A DNA stretch of 38,087 nt from Actinomycetes bacterium. Lineage in GTDB: Bacteria > Actinomycetota > Acidimicrobiia > Acidimicrobiales > JABEUL01. The translations under genes and the position numbers were made by a program. The stretch spans positions 1 to 38,087 of the forward strand of contig JAJYDO010000021.1 of NCBI GenBank assembly GCA_021777355.1, written 5' to 3'. The notes below the pieces were generated by a model. The model searched no databases and was not told the origin of the DNA. It saw only the letters and a list, made by a program, of their open reading frames with translations. Positions 1 through 11,529 of the stretch are shown here, one piece after another; within the stretch, counting starts at the first letter, position 1; the number at the start of each line of letters is the position of its first letter.

Positions 1-633
1 ACATTCAATGTCGACACAATTTGGACAACTGCGCTTGCAGGGTTGATTGTAATTACATTGGGACTTGTAATGAGGGCCAAGCTAACTGCTGGAGTACCTG
101 GCGGGCTGCAGTTATTTTTCGAATCATTAGTTGACTTCGTCGAGGAACTTGTGGAGTCATCCATTGGGAAACGAGCTTCAAGACTTGTGCCCCTTGCCGT
201 AGCTTTATTCTTATTTATCCTGACGGCCAATTGGCTGGCATTAATTCCAAGCGGGTTTCCAAAAGAGTATCTGCCCGCACCCGCGGCTGATGTAAATACA
301 ACTTATGCACTAGCCGTTCTTGTGATAATTATTGTCCACGGTGCGGGATTTAGGGCAAAGAAACTTGGATACCTAAAGCATTTTGTCAATCCGCTTCATT
401 TAATTGAAGAAATTACGAAACCTGTGACTTTGGCTCTGCGTCTTTTCGGGAACTTATTTGCCGGAGGATTGATGGTAGCATTGATTGGGGCACTTCTCCC
501 TGTTTACTTAGTACCCCTTTTCACATTGGTTTGGAAACTTTTTGACATGTTCGTTGGAGGAATCCAGGCGTTCATTTTTGCTCTTCTAACAATTGTCTAC
601 TTTGGACTAGCGGTGGAGGAGACACACGGATGA
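1..633 (+). CDS. atpB: ATP synthase F0 subunit a (5' end outside window)
   Basis: Subunit a forms the proton half-channels next to the c-ring in the membrane. The reading frame is open from base 1, so the gene starts upstream of the window; 210 residues are visible. Hydrophobic helices alternate with short loops. The conserved block LALRLFGNLFAG carries the essential arginine (codon 439-441) that faces the c-ring carboxylate, followed by the hydrophobic final helices ending in AVEETHG. It is the first gene of a canonical B-E-F-H-A-G-D-C operon. A 104-base spacer separates it from atpE and holds a small possible stem (GGTCG/CGGCC). An internal TTG at 43 could be mistaken for a start, but the residues before it (FNVDTIWTT) read as normal subunit a sequence. 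Confidence 0.97.
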   Translation, partial: TFNVDTIWTTALAGLIVITLGLVMRAKLTAGVPGGLQLFFESLVDFVEELVESSIGKRASRLVPLAVALFLFILTANWLALIPSGFPKEYLPAPAADVNTTYALAVLVIIIVHGAGFRAKKLGYLKHFVNPLHLIEEITKPVTLALRLFGNLFAGGLMVALIGALLPVYLVPLFTLVWKLFDMFVGGIQAFIFALLTIVYFGLAVEETHG

Positions 634-737
634 GAAAGGATCTCATTCTGATAATGCAGTAGTGCGACTAAATAGGTTGGCACTAGGTCGAGATTCGGCC
701 ATCTGCGAAATGTAAACCAACTATTACGGAGGATGTA

Positions 738-998
738 ATGGCAACAACAACAATGGAACATGCTGTAGAGCTTGCAGGCGCCATGGTGGGCGGCGGCTTA
801 GCCCTAGGTGGCGGTGCAGTGGGAGCTGCAATCGGTGACTCGTTGGCTGGATCGCAAACAATTGCGGCGGTATCACGCCAACCAGAATCAGAGGCAAAGG
901 CCAGAACTTATCTGTTTATTACAGTAGGTCTAGCCGAAGCTGCTTATTTCATCAATGTCGCTTTCATGGCATTGTTTGTTTTCGTATTGGTCAAGTAA
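738..998 (+). CDS. atpE: ATP synthase F0 subunit c
   Basis: This 86-residue proteolipid forms the rotating c-ring. It has two transmembrane helices: the first contains the glycine-rich packing motif ([16 protein letters not shown], residues 18-33), and the second carries the proton-binding Glu67 in VGLAEAAYF. The polar loop SRQPES (46-51) binds the gamma/epsilon foot. The ATG is preceded by a strong ribosome site (GGAGG, 5-6 bases upstream). The carboxylate is Glu and no sodium-binding signature is obvious, so a proton-driven enzyme is likely. Confidence 0.98.
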   Translation: MATTTMEHAVELAGAMVGGGLALGGGAVGAAIGDSLAGSQTIAAVSRQPESEAKARTYLFITVGLAEAAYFINVAFMALFVFVLVK

Positions 999-1013
999 GG
1001 AAGAAGGAAAACT

Positions 1014-1529
1014 GTGCTAGTAGGCACTGGAGATTTTCTAATCCCTAACGCTACTTTGATAGCAGAACTTATTGCGTTCCTGTTAGTACTTGGAGTGTTG
1101 GGCAAGTGGGTTTTGCCACAGTTGAAAAAGGTCATGGCTGAGCGCCAGGAGGAGATTCGATCTTCAATTGAAAATGCTGCGAATGCTAAAAGTGAGGCAA
1201 ATGAACTTTTTGAGCAAGCCAAGGCAGAACTCGATCGCGCAAAGGCAGAGGCAAGAGATATTGTCACAAGGGCTAATGCCGTTGCCACCCAGCTCAAAGA
1301 AGAAGGCCGGCAAAGAGGCCAAGGCGAGTACGATCGATTGGTGGCTGCCGCTCGAAGTGACATTGAGCAAGAGAAAGTCAGGGTCCGTGAAGAGGTTGGG
1401 CGAGAGTTCGGTCAGATGGTTGTTGTTGCTGCTGAACGTGTAATTGGCGCGGAGTTAAATGCCGAACGTCATAGCCAACTAATCCAAGAGACAATCAATC
1501 AAGCCGGCAACGAGTCTGAGGGCAAATAA
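1014..1529 (+). CDS. atpF: ATP synthase F0 subunit b
   Basis: Peripheral stalk subunit, 171 residues. It has one N-terminal membrane helix (about residues 8-30, LIAELIAFLLVLGVLGKWVL) followed by a long charged coiled coil rich in Glu, Ala, Lys and Arg (about 40-160). The GTG start at 1014 is supported by a purine-rich AAGGAAGAAGGA stretch just upstream; it lies 15 bases after the atpE stop. The gene is separate from atpH, unlike the b-delta fusion of mycobacteria. Confidence 0.97.
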   Translation: MLVGTGDFLIPNATLIAELIAFLLVLGVLGKWVLPQLKKVMAERQEEIRSSIENAANAKSEANELFEQAKAELDRAKAEARDIVTRANAVATQLKEEGRQRGQGEYDRLVAAARSDIEQEKVRVREEVGREFGQMVVVAAERVIGAELNAERHSQLIQETINQAGNESEGK

Positions 1530-1558
1530 TGAAGGTTATTAGTCGAGGTGACACATAG

Positions 1559-2464
1559 ATGCGTTCAACTCTGTGGGGATACGTAACAGCTGTAATTGAA
1601 GAGGCCACCATTGAAGGCCAGCTAGATCAGATTTACAGTGAAGTCAAGGTGTTTGAAGATGCAGTGTTGAGCTCAAATGCTCTTGCTTCGGCGTTAGCTG
1701 ATCCCGATTTTATGCCAAGCACAAGGGCTGCAATAGTGTCTGACTTAGTTGCTTCCAAAGGCCATCCATTAACCACGATGGTTTTACGCCAAATTGTCAT
1801 AGCAGAACATATTGCCAAAGTGGTTGAAACTATCAATGAGGTCTTACATCGCTTAGAGCAGTCTCGGGGGATTTCTGATGTGCTGGATTTAGTTGAGACA
1901 AATGATTCCAGGCAGATTGCCAAGATGAGGCTTTACGGATATGCTCTGGCGCTTTTTCACAGGGCGCTAAGCACTGAGGTACTTGACGAAGTTGAAGACG
2001 AACTGTTTAGATTTGCCAGAGCGGTCGAAAATTCTCCGGAATTAAGAAGAACACTTGCCGATATTGTGCTTCCTGTTAATATTCGCCTCGGGATAATAAG
2101 AGATCTTCTGGCTTCCAAAGTATCTCCGACCACACTTAGGGTAATAAGTTATGTGTTGAGAGCGGGGCGCATGCGTGACATGGTGGGCGCTCTAGACGAG
2201 ATGGTGTCTCTTGTGGCATTTGAGAGGGGAAGGCGAGTCGCCCAAGTCAGATCTGCAGTTGTTCCAAGTGCATCGCAGGTTGCCGAGATTAGTGCAAAAC
2301 TTACTGCTTCCGAGGGAGTCCCGGTAGAGGTGCGAGTCGTAGTGGATCCAGCCCTGTTGGGTGGAATGGTGATAACTGTTGGCACCACGATGATCGACGG
2401 AACAGTGAAGCACAAACTTGATGAGCTTGCAGAGGATCTAGGCGTTTCCAGAGTTCATAGCTGA
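1559..2464 (+). CDS. atpH: ATP synthase F1 subunit delta, long form with duplicated N-terminal domain
   Basis: Delta (OSCP) joins the peripheral stalk to the top of F1. At 301 residues it is far longer than the usual ~180. Two stretches look like copies of the helical N-terminal domain: about residues 5-100 (GYVTAVIEEA...ALADPDFMPSTRAAIVSDLVA...TMVLRQIV) and about 125-215 (GYALALFHRA...SPELRRTLADIVLPVNIRLGIIRDLLA...TLRVISYVL). The usual C-terminal beta/alpha part follows (VEVRVVVDPALLGGMVITVG...DGTVKHKLDEL). Long delta proteins are known in actinobacteria. The start is 29 bases after the atpF stop. Confidence 0.95.
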   Translation: MRSTLWGYVTAVIEEATIEGQLDQIYSEVKVFEDAVLSSNALASALADPDFMPSTRAAIVSDLVASKGHPLTTMVLRQIVIAEHIAKVVETINEVLHRLEQSRGISDVLDLVETNDSRQIAKMRLYGYALALFHRALSTEVLDEVEDELFRFARAVENSPELRRTLADIVLPVNIRLGIIRDLLASKVSPTTLRVISYVLRAGRMRDMVGALDEMVSLVAFERGRRVAQVRSAVVPSASQVAEISAKLTASEGVPVEVRVVVDPALLGGMVITVGTTMIDGTVKHKLDELAEDLGVSRVHS

Positions 2465-2546
2465 GTGATTTATAGGAATACATTTTTATCGCAGAGATTA
2501 ATAAATCGTTAAAGAGACTGGTTTTTAAGAAAAACGGAGAAAGAAT

Positions 2547-4073
2547 ATGGCAGAGTTAACAATTCAAGCCGCAGACATTGCAGCGGCATTAAAAAAGAAT
2601 GTGGAAGGGTTCCACCCCGACGTAGCTATTGAGCAAATCGGACGGATTACTGAGGTTGGAGACGGTATTGCTCGAGTGAGTGGGCTGCCTAACGCATCAG
2701 TCAATGAGTTGCTGGAGTTTGAAGGCGGAGTAGTGGGCTTGGCACTTAACTTGGACGAAGACACTATCGGTGCCGTTGTGCTTGGAAGTGACGAGAACCT
2801 AGAAGAGGACCAGATTGTAAAAGCAACAGGGCAGATCCTTTCTGTGCCCGTTGGAGACTCCTTGTTGGGTCGAGTTGTAAATGCTCTCGGTGAGCCTATC
2901 GACGGCAAAGGCCCAATTAATGCCACTGAGACAAGGCGTCTAGAAGTTCAGGCACCGGGAATTGTGTCACGTCAGCCTGTCGGGGAGCCTCTTCAAACCG
3001 GTATTAAGGCAATTGATGCAATGACTCCGATTGGAAGGGGCCAGAGAGAGCTCATAATCGGCGACAGGAAAACAGGAAAAACAGCGGTGGCCGTTGACAC
3101 GATTATCAACCAAGCAGGCCAAGGCGTAAAGTGCATCTATGTAGCAATTGGACAAAAAGGTTCAACAGTTGCTCAGACTGTTGCCACTCTGGCAGAATTT
3201 GGCGCACTTGAATACACAGTTGTAGTCTCAGCTCCAGCTTCTGAGTCAGCTCCGTTTAAATACTTGGCGCCCTATGCGGGTTGTGCAATGGGCCAGCATT
3301 GGATGGAAAACGGCGAGCACTCCTTGATTGTCTATGACGACTTGTCCAAGCAAGCCGACGCTTATCGCCAACTTTCGCTTCTTCTTAGAAGACCACCGGG
3401 TCGTGAAGCTTATCCGGGAGACGTTTTCTATCTTCACAGCAGGCTCTTGGAGCGTGCAGCGAAGCTATCTGATGCCAAAGGAGGTGGATCGCTTACAGCT
3501 CTTCCCATTATTGAGACTAAAGCCGGTGACGTTAGCGCTTACATTCCAACCAATGTGATTTCAATTACAGACGGCCAAGTTTATTTGGAAAGTGACCTGT
3601 TCTATGCAGGTGTTAGACCTGCAATTAATGTTGGTATTTCTGTTTCCAGAGTAGGTGGTGCTGCCCAGATCAAGGCCATGAAGGACGTTTCTGGAACGCT
3701 TAAGATCGACTTGGCGCAGTTCCGTGAGCTAGAAGCTTTTGCGACATTTGGCTCCGAGCTGGACAAAGTATCACAGGCACAGCTAGACCGAGGATATCGA
3801 CTCATTGAGCTTTTGAAACAACCCCTTCACGCACCCATGTCAGTTGAAGAACAAGTTGTAGTGATTTTTGCTGGCACCAAGGGATTTTTAGACGATATCC
3901 CGGTGAGCGAAGTCCGCAGATTTGAACGCGAATTTAGAGATTTCATGCGTTCCAGTCATAAAGAGATGCTTGACGATATCAAGAACTCGAAAAAGCTTAA
4001 CGATGAAGCTGCACTGAGGAACGCGATTGATGCATTTAAGCGCGACTTTGACATAAGCGTGGGCGGCGAGTAA
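2547..4073 (+). CDS. atpA: ATP synthase F1 subunit alpha
   Basis: Non-catalytic nucleotide-binding subunit of F1, 508 residues, the normal family length. The Walker A motif GDRKTGKT spans residues 172-179. The conserved segments [18 protein letters not shown] and [22 protein letters not shown] and the alpha-specific [13 protein letters not shown] are present. The ATG at 2547 is preceded by ACGGAGAAAGA, a good ribosome site. An 82-base spacer separates it from atpH, and atpG begins 3 bases after its stop. Confidence 0.99.
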   Translation: MAELTIQAADIAAALKKNVEGFHPDVAIEQIGRITEVGDGIARVSGLPNASVNELLEFEGGVVGLALNLDEDTIGAVVLGSDENLEEDQIVKATGQILSVPVGDSLLGRVVNALGEPIDGKGPINATETRRLEVQAPGIVSRQPVGEPLQTGIKAIDAMTPIGRGQRELIIGDRKTGKTAVAVDTIINQAGQGVKCIYVAIGQKGSTVAQTVATLAEFGALEYTVVVSAPASESAPFKYLAPYAGCAMGQHWMENGEHSLIVYDDLSKQADAYRQLSLLLRRPPGREAYPGDVFYLHSRLLERAAKLSDAKGGGSLTALPIIETKAGDVSAYIPTNVISITDGQVYLESDLFYAGVRPAINVGISVSRVGGAAQIKAMKDVSGTLKIDLAQFRELEAFATFGSELDKVSQAQLDRGYRLIELLKQPLHAPMSVEEQVVVIFAGTKGFLDDIPVSEVRRFEREFRDFMRSSHKEMLDDIKNSKKLNDEAALRNAIDAFKRDFDISVGGE

Positions 4074-4076
4074 CAA

Positions 4077-6440
<2,364 letters not shown>

Positions 6441-6441
<1 letters not shown>

Positions 6442-6821
6442 TGGCTTCACCATTTCGGGTTGAGCTTGTTACGCCTGAGAGGACGGTTTATTCCTCCGAT
6501 GAGGCAACAATGGTGTCTGTTCGCTCCATTGCGGGAGATCTTGCATTCATGGCGGGACACATCCCATATGTTGGAGCTCTATTGGTTGCACCGGTAAAAT
6601 TTATTTCCGGCACAGGGGAAGTCGAAATTGCTGCAGTCCATGGAGGAATTGCCCATTTTCGGCCAGAGGGAACACTTGTTATCTCGGCGGGAGTTGCCGA
6701 ATTGAAGGGTGAGATTGATGTTGATCGAGCCAGAAGATCTTTGGAAGAAAGCGAAGATCCTGATTCTCATGAGCAAAAGAGGGCAGTTTTGAGGCTCGAA
6801 GTGGCAGGCGTTAGTATCTAA
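6441..6821 (+). CDS. atpC: ATP synthase F1 subunit epsilon
   Basis: 126-residue epsilon subunit that couples the rotor to the c-ring and can inhibit ATP hydrolysis. The N-terminal beta-sandwich is typical (FRVELVTPERTVYSSDEATMV...AGDLAFMAGHIPYVGAL...VHGGIAHF). A short helical C-terminus follows (DRARRSLEESEDPDSHEQKRAVLRLE). The start ATG shares one base with the atpD stop (TAATG). It is the last gene of the operon and a weak hairpin follows. Confidence 0.96.
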
Positions 6822-6839
6822 GGCCTAATTGCCATAGTC

Positions 6840-6855
6840 ACTACCAGGTAGTTTT
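6840..6855 (+). terminator. weak terminator-like hairpin after atp operon
   Basis: A 5-base-pair stem (ACTAC/GTAGT) with a 3-base loop is followed by TTTT, 18 bases after the atpC stop and before the next promoter. The stem is short, so efficiency would be low. Confidence 0.35.
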
Positions 6856-6884
6856 AGCTAATTAACAAAAATAGCAGTTTAACC

Positions 6885-6913
6885 TTGACATGAAAAAGAA
6901 TTGCTGTTATTTT
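6885..6913 (+). promoter_or_regulatory. promoter for leaderless tetR-type gene
   Basis: A perfect -35 box TTGACA (6885-6890), a 17-base spacer and a -10 box TATTTT (6908-6913) place the expected start site at about 6920-6921, on the A of the ATG at 6921. No ribosome site is present, so the mRNA is probably leaderless, a common arrangement in actinobacteria. Confidence 0.7.
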
Positions 6914-6920
6914 TTAATAT

Positions 6921-7505
6921 ATGGGCAGGATAGCTGGGCTAAGCGCAGAAGATACCAAGAAGCGGTTATTGGAGGCCGCGGCGGATATTTTTGCCGAGAG
7001 TGGATATGAAGGCGCCAAAGTAAGCCAAATTGCCAAGCGGGCGGGGATGACCACCGGAGCAATTTACTCCCATTACGAAAACAAGGGTTCCCTATTATGC
7101 GATGCTATCCGAGAACACGGCAAAACTGCGCTATTGAATTTGCTTGCCACCGTTCCGGGCGGTTCCCCGTTGGAACTGCTCCGAATTGCCGGTTACCAAC
7201 TGCCCTTTAAATCTCCAGAAGATGTCGCTTTGGTCATTGAAGCAGCTGTTGCTGCCAGACGAGACGATGAACTTTCACATGCCATTGGTTCGGATGTGAA
7301 ACTCCAGGAAAATTTCATAAAAGAGTTGTTGGAAGACGCCCAGCAAAAGGGCGAAGTTTCTTCTTCACTGCCCGCAGATGCAGTAGCTCACCTCGCCATG
7401 ATTATAGGACTCGGTTCTGTAATCACTAGGGCCTTAAAGATCGAACCGCCGGATAGTAAAAGCTGGGAAATAGTAATTGACCGGCTGATCGCTTCAATAA
7501 GTTAG
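6921..7505 (+). CDS. TetR family transcriptional regulator
   Basis: 194 residues. The N-terminal TetR DNA-binding domain is clear: TKKRLLEAAADIFAESGYEG, then the helix-turn-helix KVSQIAKRAGMTTGAIYSHY with ENKGSLL (residues 33-58). The C-terminal ligand-binding half is helical and not recognisable to a subfamily. It lies 11 bases before the diiron oxygenase gene in the same direction, so the two are probably one transcript. The regulator probably controls that enzyme and itself from the leaderless promoter at 6885-6913; this is inference. The ligand is unknown. Confidence 0.93.
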   Translation: MGRIAGLSAEDTKKRLLEAAADIFAESGYEGAKVSQIAKRAGMTTGAIYSHYENKGSLLCDAIREHGKTALLNLLATVPGGSPLELLRIAGYQLPFKSPEDVALVIEAAVAARRDDELSHAIGSDVKLQENFIKELLEDAQQKGEVSSSLPADAVAHLAMIIGLGSVITRALKIEPPDSKSWEIVIDRLIASIS

Positions 7506-7516
7506 GAGATAATAAT

Positions 7517-8617
7517 ATGACAGTTGCCCAAGACGTAAATGATCCAAACTCGATCGTTGTCGACAGAGTTCTATCAGAGGAGATTTCACACATAGTAGAA
7601 CAAAACAGCGATGTGCTTTTCACATGGGACTACCGGAGGTCACGTCCGGGTTTGGTAAAGCTTTATGAAAAGGCAAAAACTTCCCAGTGGAATGCTTCAA
7701 CTGATCTGCCATGGGACACCGAAGTAGATGTAGAAGCATTAGCTGACGATCTGGCTACTTCTATTCAAAGGTTCAATCAACTTCGAGAAATACCAAATTC
7801 TCCGCTTAAAAATTGGGGAGACAAGGATTGGTCAAGATTTGCAGGCGAGATGCAAGCTTGGTCGCTTTCACAGTTCTTACATGGCGAACAAGGTGCCCTT
7901 GTATGCACGGGACTGATTACAACTACAGTCCCTTGGATAGATGCCAAATACTATGCATCAACACAAGTAATGGATGAAGCGCGTCATGTCGAAGTTTTCG
8001 CCCGCTACTTGGAGGAGAAGCTCCAGAATCGTTATGAGATCAATCCAAATCTGGGAAACTTACTTGATGACATAATTTCTGACGGGAGATGGGACATTAC
8101 TTATCTTGGCATGCAAATTATGGTTGAAGGTTTGGCACTTGCCGCTTTTGGCTTCATGCACATGTTGACCAATGAAGAACTTTTAAAGAAGCTGCTTCGA
8201 TACGTCATGAGCGATGAGGCTCGTCATGTTGCATTTGGAGTACTGTCGCTTCAAGAGTTTTATAAAGGTCTAAATGCCAAGGAAATCCGCGAAAGGCAGG
8301 AATTTGCCTTTGAGGCAGCCCTTCGGCTGAGAAATAGGTTTTTTGCCCAGGATGTTTGGGAGAGGCTTGGAGCTGATCCCAAGAAAATAGTCCAGTTTAT
8401 GCAGGAAAACCAAGATCCAGGCGAAGAAATTTTCCAAGCAATGCTATTTTCAAAAATTGTTCCCAACTGCAAGAAACTGGGAATACTGGATGCAGGAGAT
8501 GGTTGGTTGCGCCAAAAATTCGGCGAAATTGGAATTATTCAGTTTGAAGATTGGATTGACACTACGCAGGAATACGCTTCGCTGGATGCAGTAGCACAAG
8601 ACTTGAAAGCTTCCTAG
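7517..8617 (+). CDS. Ferritin-like diiron oxygenase/oxidase
   Basis: 366 residues, soluble and helical. Six ligands for a carboxylate-bridged diiron centre are visible in the expected order: Glu124 (HGEQGAL), Glu154 and His157 (MDEARHVEVF), Glu204 (MVEGLALAAFG), Glu234 and His237 (SDEARHVAFG). The two DEARH helices resemble R2-like and AurF-like oxygenases. Such enzymes hydroxylate, desaturate or N-oxygenate substrates with O2; the substrate here cannot be read from sequence. The start ATG follows TTAGGAGATAATAAT, a good ribosome site. It is paired with the upstream TetR gene, so expression probably responds to a small hydrophobic ligand. The other possibility is a ferritin-like oxidase without an organic substrate, which is less likely. 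Confidence 0.88.
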   Translation: MTVAQDVNDPNSIVVDRVLSEEISHIVEQNSDVLFTWDYRRSRPGLVKLYEKAKTSQWNASTDLPWDTEVDVEALADDLATSIQRFNQLREIPNSPLKNWGDKDWSRFAGEMQAWSLSQFLHGEQGALVCTGLITTTVPWIDAKYYASTQVMDEARHVEVFARYLEEKLQNRYEINPNLGNLLDDIISDGRWDITYLGMQIMVEGLALAAFGFMHMLTNEELLKKLLRYVMSDEARHVAFGVLSLQEFYKGLNAKEIRERQEFAFEAALRLRNRFFAQDVWERLGADPKKIVQFMQENQDPGEEIFQAMLFSKIVPNCKKLGILDAGDGWLRQKFGEIGIIQFEDWIDTTQEYASLDAVAQDLKAS

Positions 8618-8671
8618 TCCAAAGTCAAGAACTTTCGATCTGGGGCAAGTTTTATATCAATTTTTTAACTC

Positions 8672-9736
8672 TCAGGAACGAGCTGACATTGTAATAAAAT
8701 CTCTTGCCCAACTTGGCTGGAAAAAAAGATTAGGTCCATGGGCCATAGTGGACAGAAGAACTTGGCCGTTGGCAGGTGTGGCAATTGTTGAAGGCGCTAC
8801 AGGCGTGTAATAAGCAAAGCATGGCCAATAAGGGTTAATGTCCAGTTCCATGCCGGTATAAATGTGGGCTGCGACCATTAGCTGAGCGAGATCCACAATG
8901 GTCAGGTCTGGTCCTGCCACATAGACAAGTGCTCCCGATTGGGTTATTCCGACCCCGCTTCGCCAAACATTAGGAATATTTCCTAGCGTAGATCCCCATT
9001 GGATAATATCGTTGGGATTAAGTCCCGGTACCGCTTGGCCGTGATCTACAAGCAATCCAAGATTTTGTCTGACAGCAACCACATTTGGAGTCATAGAGAC
9101 ATCTCTTCCCCATTGGCCAACTGTAATGGTGCCGTCCTTGTATATTACAAGAGAAGCTGAGCCAACTCGAAGAGGATCTACCAACTTGCCTTCACTAAAG
9201 TAGCCACCTCCCGAATCGGCCATCTTAAACCCACCGTTAAAAGCAGCTACCAAATTGACCTGTTGGGGGGGTTCAATTGGAGCTGTGTATTTCCATCCAT
9301 AGCCGCCTGGCGAGATGCTGCCGGAATAAAGTGTCGCGAAGAGCAATTTAGGATCCATCCACGCAATCCCAGATAGCGGTTTATTTGCCTCGGGTCTCAA
9401 ATAGGTTATGTAAAGGGCATAGTTGTTCCCAACCATCCTGCCCACCGGAGTCCATAATCCTTCATTTGATAGGGCAGGCGAAACAATAGATGTTAAAGGC
9501 GCAGGACTACTCAGTATTGGGGCCAAAATCCCAGGAGCAGAAGGAGGGGTGGTGGAAGTTGTGGTGGGAAGCCCGAGTGAAGTTGTGGTTTGGCTAACGG
9601 TTGTTTGAGCCTTGCCTGCATTAATATCCGGGACGCTGGATTTCACAACACTCTTTTGACTCGTCGAGCAAGCTGCCAGAAAAAATGCTGCCAAAAGAAC
9701 CCAAATCGCGTGGTTATATGAGAGTTTTTTGGTCAA
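8672..9736 (-). CDS. Lipoprotein with phosphodiester glycosidase (NAGPA-type) domain
   Basis: 354 residues from a TTG at 9736. I prefer this start because AGGAGG lies 10-11 bases upstream and it gives a clean signal peptide: MTKKLSYN, a hydrophobic core, then the lipobox LAAC with Cys23. A GTG at 9844 would add 36 unlikely residues. A Ser/Thr/Pro linker (about 25-90) leads to a domain resembling the phosphodiester glycosidase family: VAAFNGGFKM, a GYFSEGK loop, VAVRQNLGLLVDHGQ, WRSGVGITQSGALVYVAG and an AAHIYTGMELDIN end motif. It is probably anchored on the outer face of the membrane and acts on cell-wall sugars; that role is inference. It is convergent with the diiron gene. Confidence 0.82.
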   Translation of the reverse strand: MTKKLSYNHAIWVLLAAFFLAACSTSQKSVVKSSVPDINAGKAQTTVSQTTTSLGLPTTTSTTPPSAPGILAPILSSPAPLTSIVSPALSNEGLWTPVGRMVGNNYALYITYLRPEANKPLSGIAWMDPKLLFATLYSGSISPGGYGWKYTAPIEPPQQVNLVAAFNGGFKMADSGGGYFSEGKLVDPLRVGSASLVIYKDGTITVGQWGRDVSMTPNVVAVRQNLGLLVDHGQAVPGLNPNDIIQWGSTLGNIPNVWRSGVGITQSGALVYVAGPDLTIVDLAQLMVAAHIYTGMELDINPYWPCFAYYTPVAPSTIATPANGQVLLSTMAHGPNLFFQPSWARDFITMSARS

Positions 9737-10078
9737 GTGTACATTGCCTCCTGGATGACCTGTATATACTACTTGCAAGCCAGCCAAAGAGGAATTCAAG
9801 CAGCTGATCCTTAGCGAGGCATATTTGTGCCCGCTTGCTGGCACTATAGCTTTTATGTTCTGCCATGAAAAATTAAACAGGCTTTATCGTCAACTCTTCC
9901 ACTGGGATTCTTCTCCGCAATCTTCGTCGCAATGGACAAGATAATAAATTCACAAATTCGGTTTTTCATGCCAGGAGAATTCTTCAATATTTGTACCTGT
10001 AAATTGCACTAATATTTGAGAGACGACTCAGATATCCGATCTAGATTTTGGCATATATGGGTTGTTCACAAATATGTC
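9737..10078. other. non-coding stretch upstream of glycosidase lipoprotein and tRNA-Ser
   Basis: No convincing ORF. It must contain the minus-strand promoter of the lipoprotein and the promoter of tRNA-Ser, but I could not single out clear -35/-10 pairs. The lipoprotein ribosome site (GGAGG on the minus strand) is at about 9747-9752. Confidence 0.5.
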
Positions 10079-10170
10079 GGAGAGGTGCGAGAGAGGCCGA
10101 ATCGTGCTCACTGCTAATGAGTTGACCTGGGAAACTGGGTCCGTGGGTTCAAATCCCACCCTCTCCGCCA
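10079..10170 (+). tRNA. tRNA-Ser (anticodon GCT)
   Basis: Acceptor stem GGAGAGG/CCTCTCC (10079-10085 with 10160-10166), T arm GTGGG-TTCAAAT-CCCAC, and anticodon loop CTGCTAA with GCT at 10113-10115, reading AGC/AGU. A long variable arm (class II) lies between the anticodon and T arms. The CCA end is encoded (10168-10170). Confidence 0.96.
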
Positions 10171-10532
10171 CTTAGTTTGGCAAGAATAAGGGCCTGTGAA
10201 TTCCAATTTATAACTGGCATCTTGGTTTATTTTTCAGGCTTATTTCCCATACCAACTCAGCGTTGTGATAGTTGTGGTGCGTAAGCAAAACCCTTGTGGC
10301 GTTATTCCTTTGAATTTTAGGATTTAAAATTCAATCTGACTTGAAGCTATTCAAGGTGAAATTGTGAGCTAAGTGGCACCACGGCATTTATCGGCGATTA
10401 GATTGCTTTTTAGGAAGCGTCTCGCAAGATCCACATTTTTGGGTGTAGTCACTATGATATGAATGGAATTTATAAATTGATCTTCCTAAGAATTAGGACA
10501 TGAGCTGGCGGATCGACAATAGGACTTAGAAC
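10171..10532. other. non-coding stretch between tRNA-Ser and esterase
   Basis: No ORF with a start and ribosome site was found, and no clear terminator directly after the tRNA. It presumably carries the esterase promoter, but no confident -35/-10 pair could be picked. Confidence 0.45.
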
Positions 10533-11465
10533 ATGGATTTTGGATTACATCGACTTGTTGACGAAGAACTAAGCGCTTACGTGGATGAGAGTCGAAAGTT
10601 TTACAGCTTGCGAAACTCTGAAGCCAATAGCGCTACTCAACCCGATCTGCGAAATATCGAGGTTCTTAAAGAAGTTCGTAACGAGCGTTCTTATTTGACA
10701 GCTTCTGATCGCGCCGTCGATTATACGGCAAGGGCTCACGGGCGCCAAGTGCAAGTCAGGGTTATTACCCCGCTTGACGACAAAATTCATGGTGTTTATT
10801 TTGACATCCACGGAGGCGGCTTCTATATGGACTCAGCTTCAAGAAACGATATGCGCAATGTGCGTTTAGCTGACAGCGCAGGTGTGGCCGTCGTGAGTGT
10901 GGACTATCGCTTAGCTCCTGAGTTCCCGTGGCCGGCGGCTCCTGATGATTGTGAGACTGCGGCACTGTGGATCATAAGTCACTCTGAGCAGATGTTTGGA
11001 ACCAATCGCTTGGTCTTTGGCGGGGTTTCAGCGGGATCAAATCTTGCAATGACGACTCTTATGCGTCTCAGAGGCCAAGGTTTGGCAACCGCAGCAATGG
11101 GAGCCGTTTTGGAATTTGGAGCTTACGACTTGAGCGGACAATCACCGGGAGGCAGATTATATTCCCAGGAGTTCTTCATTGAGGCGTATGCAGGCCACGT
11201 GGCAGACCGCACCATCCCTGACATCTCACCGCTCTTCGGCAATCTTAAAGGGCTGCCCCCGACTTTAATGATAGTTGGGACTCTGGATGTTTTACTCGAA
11301 GACAATCTTACGATGGCAACAAGGCTGGCAGTTGCTGGCAACGATGTTGAAGTTCGGGTATATCCTGAGTCGCCTCACGGTTTCACCCTTCACTCCACCG
11401 CGATGGCGGATGCAGCTGCCCGGGGCGCTGAGACCTGGATTCGGAAACGCATCATGGTCGAATAA
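10533..11465 (+). CDS. Alpha/beta hydrolase, hormone-sensitive-lipase-type esterase
   Basis: 310 residues. The oxyanion-hole motif HGGG (His93-Gly96), the nucleophile elbow GVSAG with Ser166, Asp252 in VGTLDVLLEDN and His282 in ESPHGF give a complete catalytic triad of the HSL/BchO type. SVDYRLAPEFPWPAAPDD is the usual motif after the oxyanion hole. There is no signal peptide, so it is cytoplasmic; the likely substrates are short or medium acyl esters. The ATG at 10533 follows AGGAC at a reasonable distance. It is a single gene, convergent with the membrane protein downstream. Confidence 0.92.
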   Translation: MDFGLHRLVDEELSAYVDESRKFYSLRNSEANSATQPDLRNIEVLKEVRNERSYLTASDRAVDYTARAHGRQVQVRVITPLDDKIHGVYFDIHGGGFYMDSASRNDMRNVRLADSAGVAVVSVDYRLAPEFPWPAAPDDCETAALWIISHSEQMFGTNRLVFGGVSAGSNLAMTTLMRLRGQGLATAAMGAVLEFGAYDLSGQSPGGRLYSQEFFIEAYAGHVADRTIPDISPLFGNLKGLPPTLMIVGTLDVLLEDNLTMATRLAVAGNDVEVRVYPESPHGFTLHSTAMADAAARGAETWIRKRIMVE

Positions 11466-11529
11466 TCGAATGCGGGACTGTAGTCGGAAAGTGTTTTTGG
11501 TTCCAAATTTATTAATTCTCATCGTATAA

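Noticed and set aside
634-737. Small RNA or attenuator in the atpB-atpE gap
   Set aside because: Only a 5-base-pair stem (GGTCG/CGGCC) could be found; this is not enough for a call.
944-1443. Open frames antisense and out of phase within atpF
   Set aside because: The coiled-coil atpF gene explains the stretch; the alternative products have no family likeness or ribosome site.
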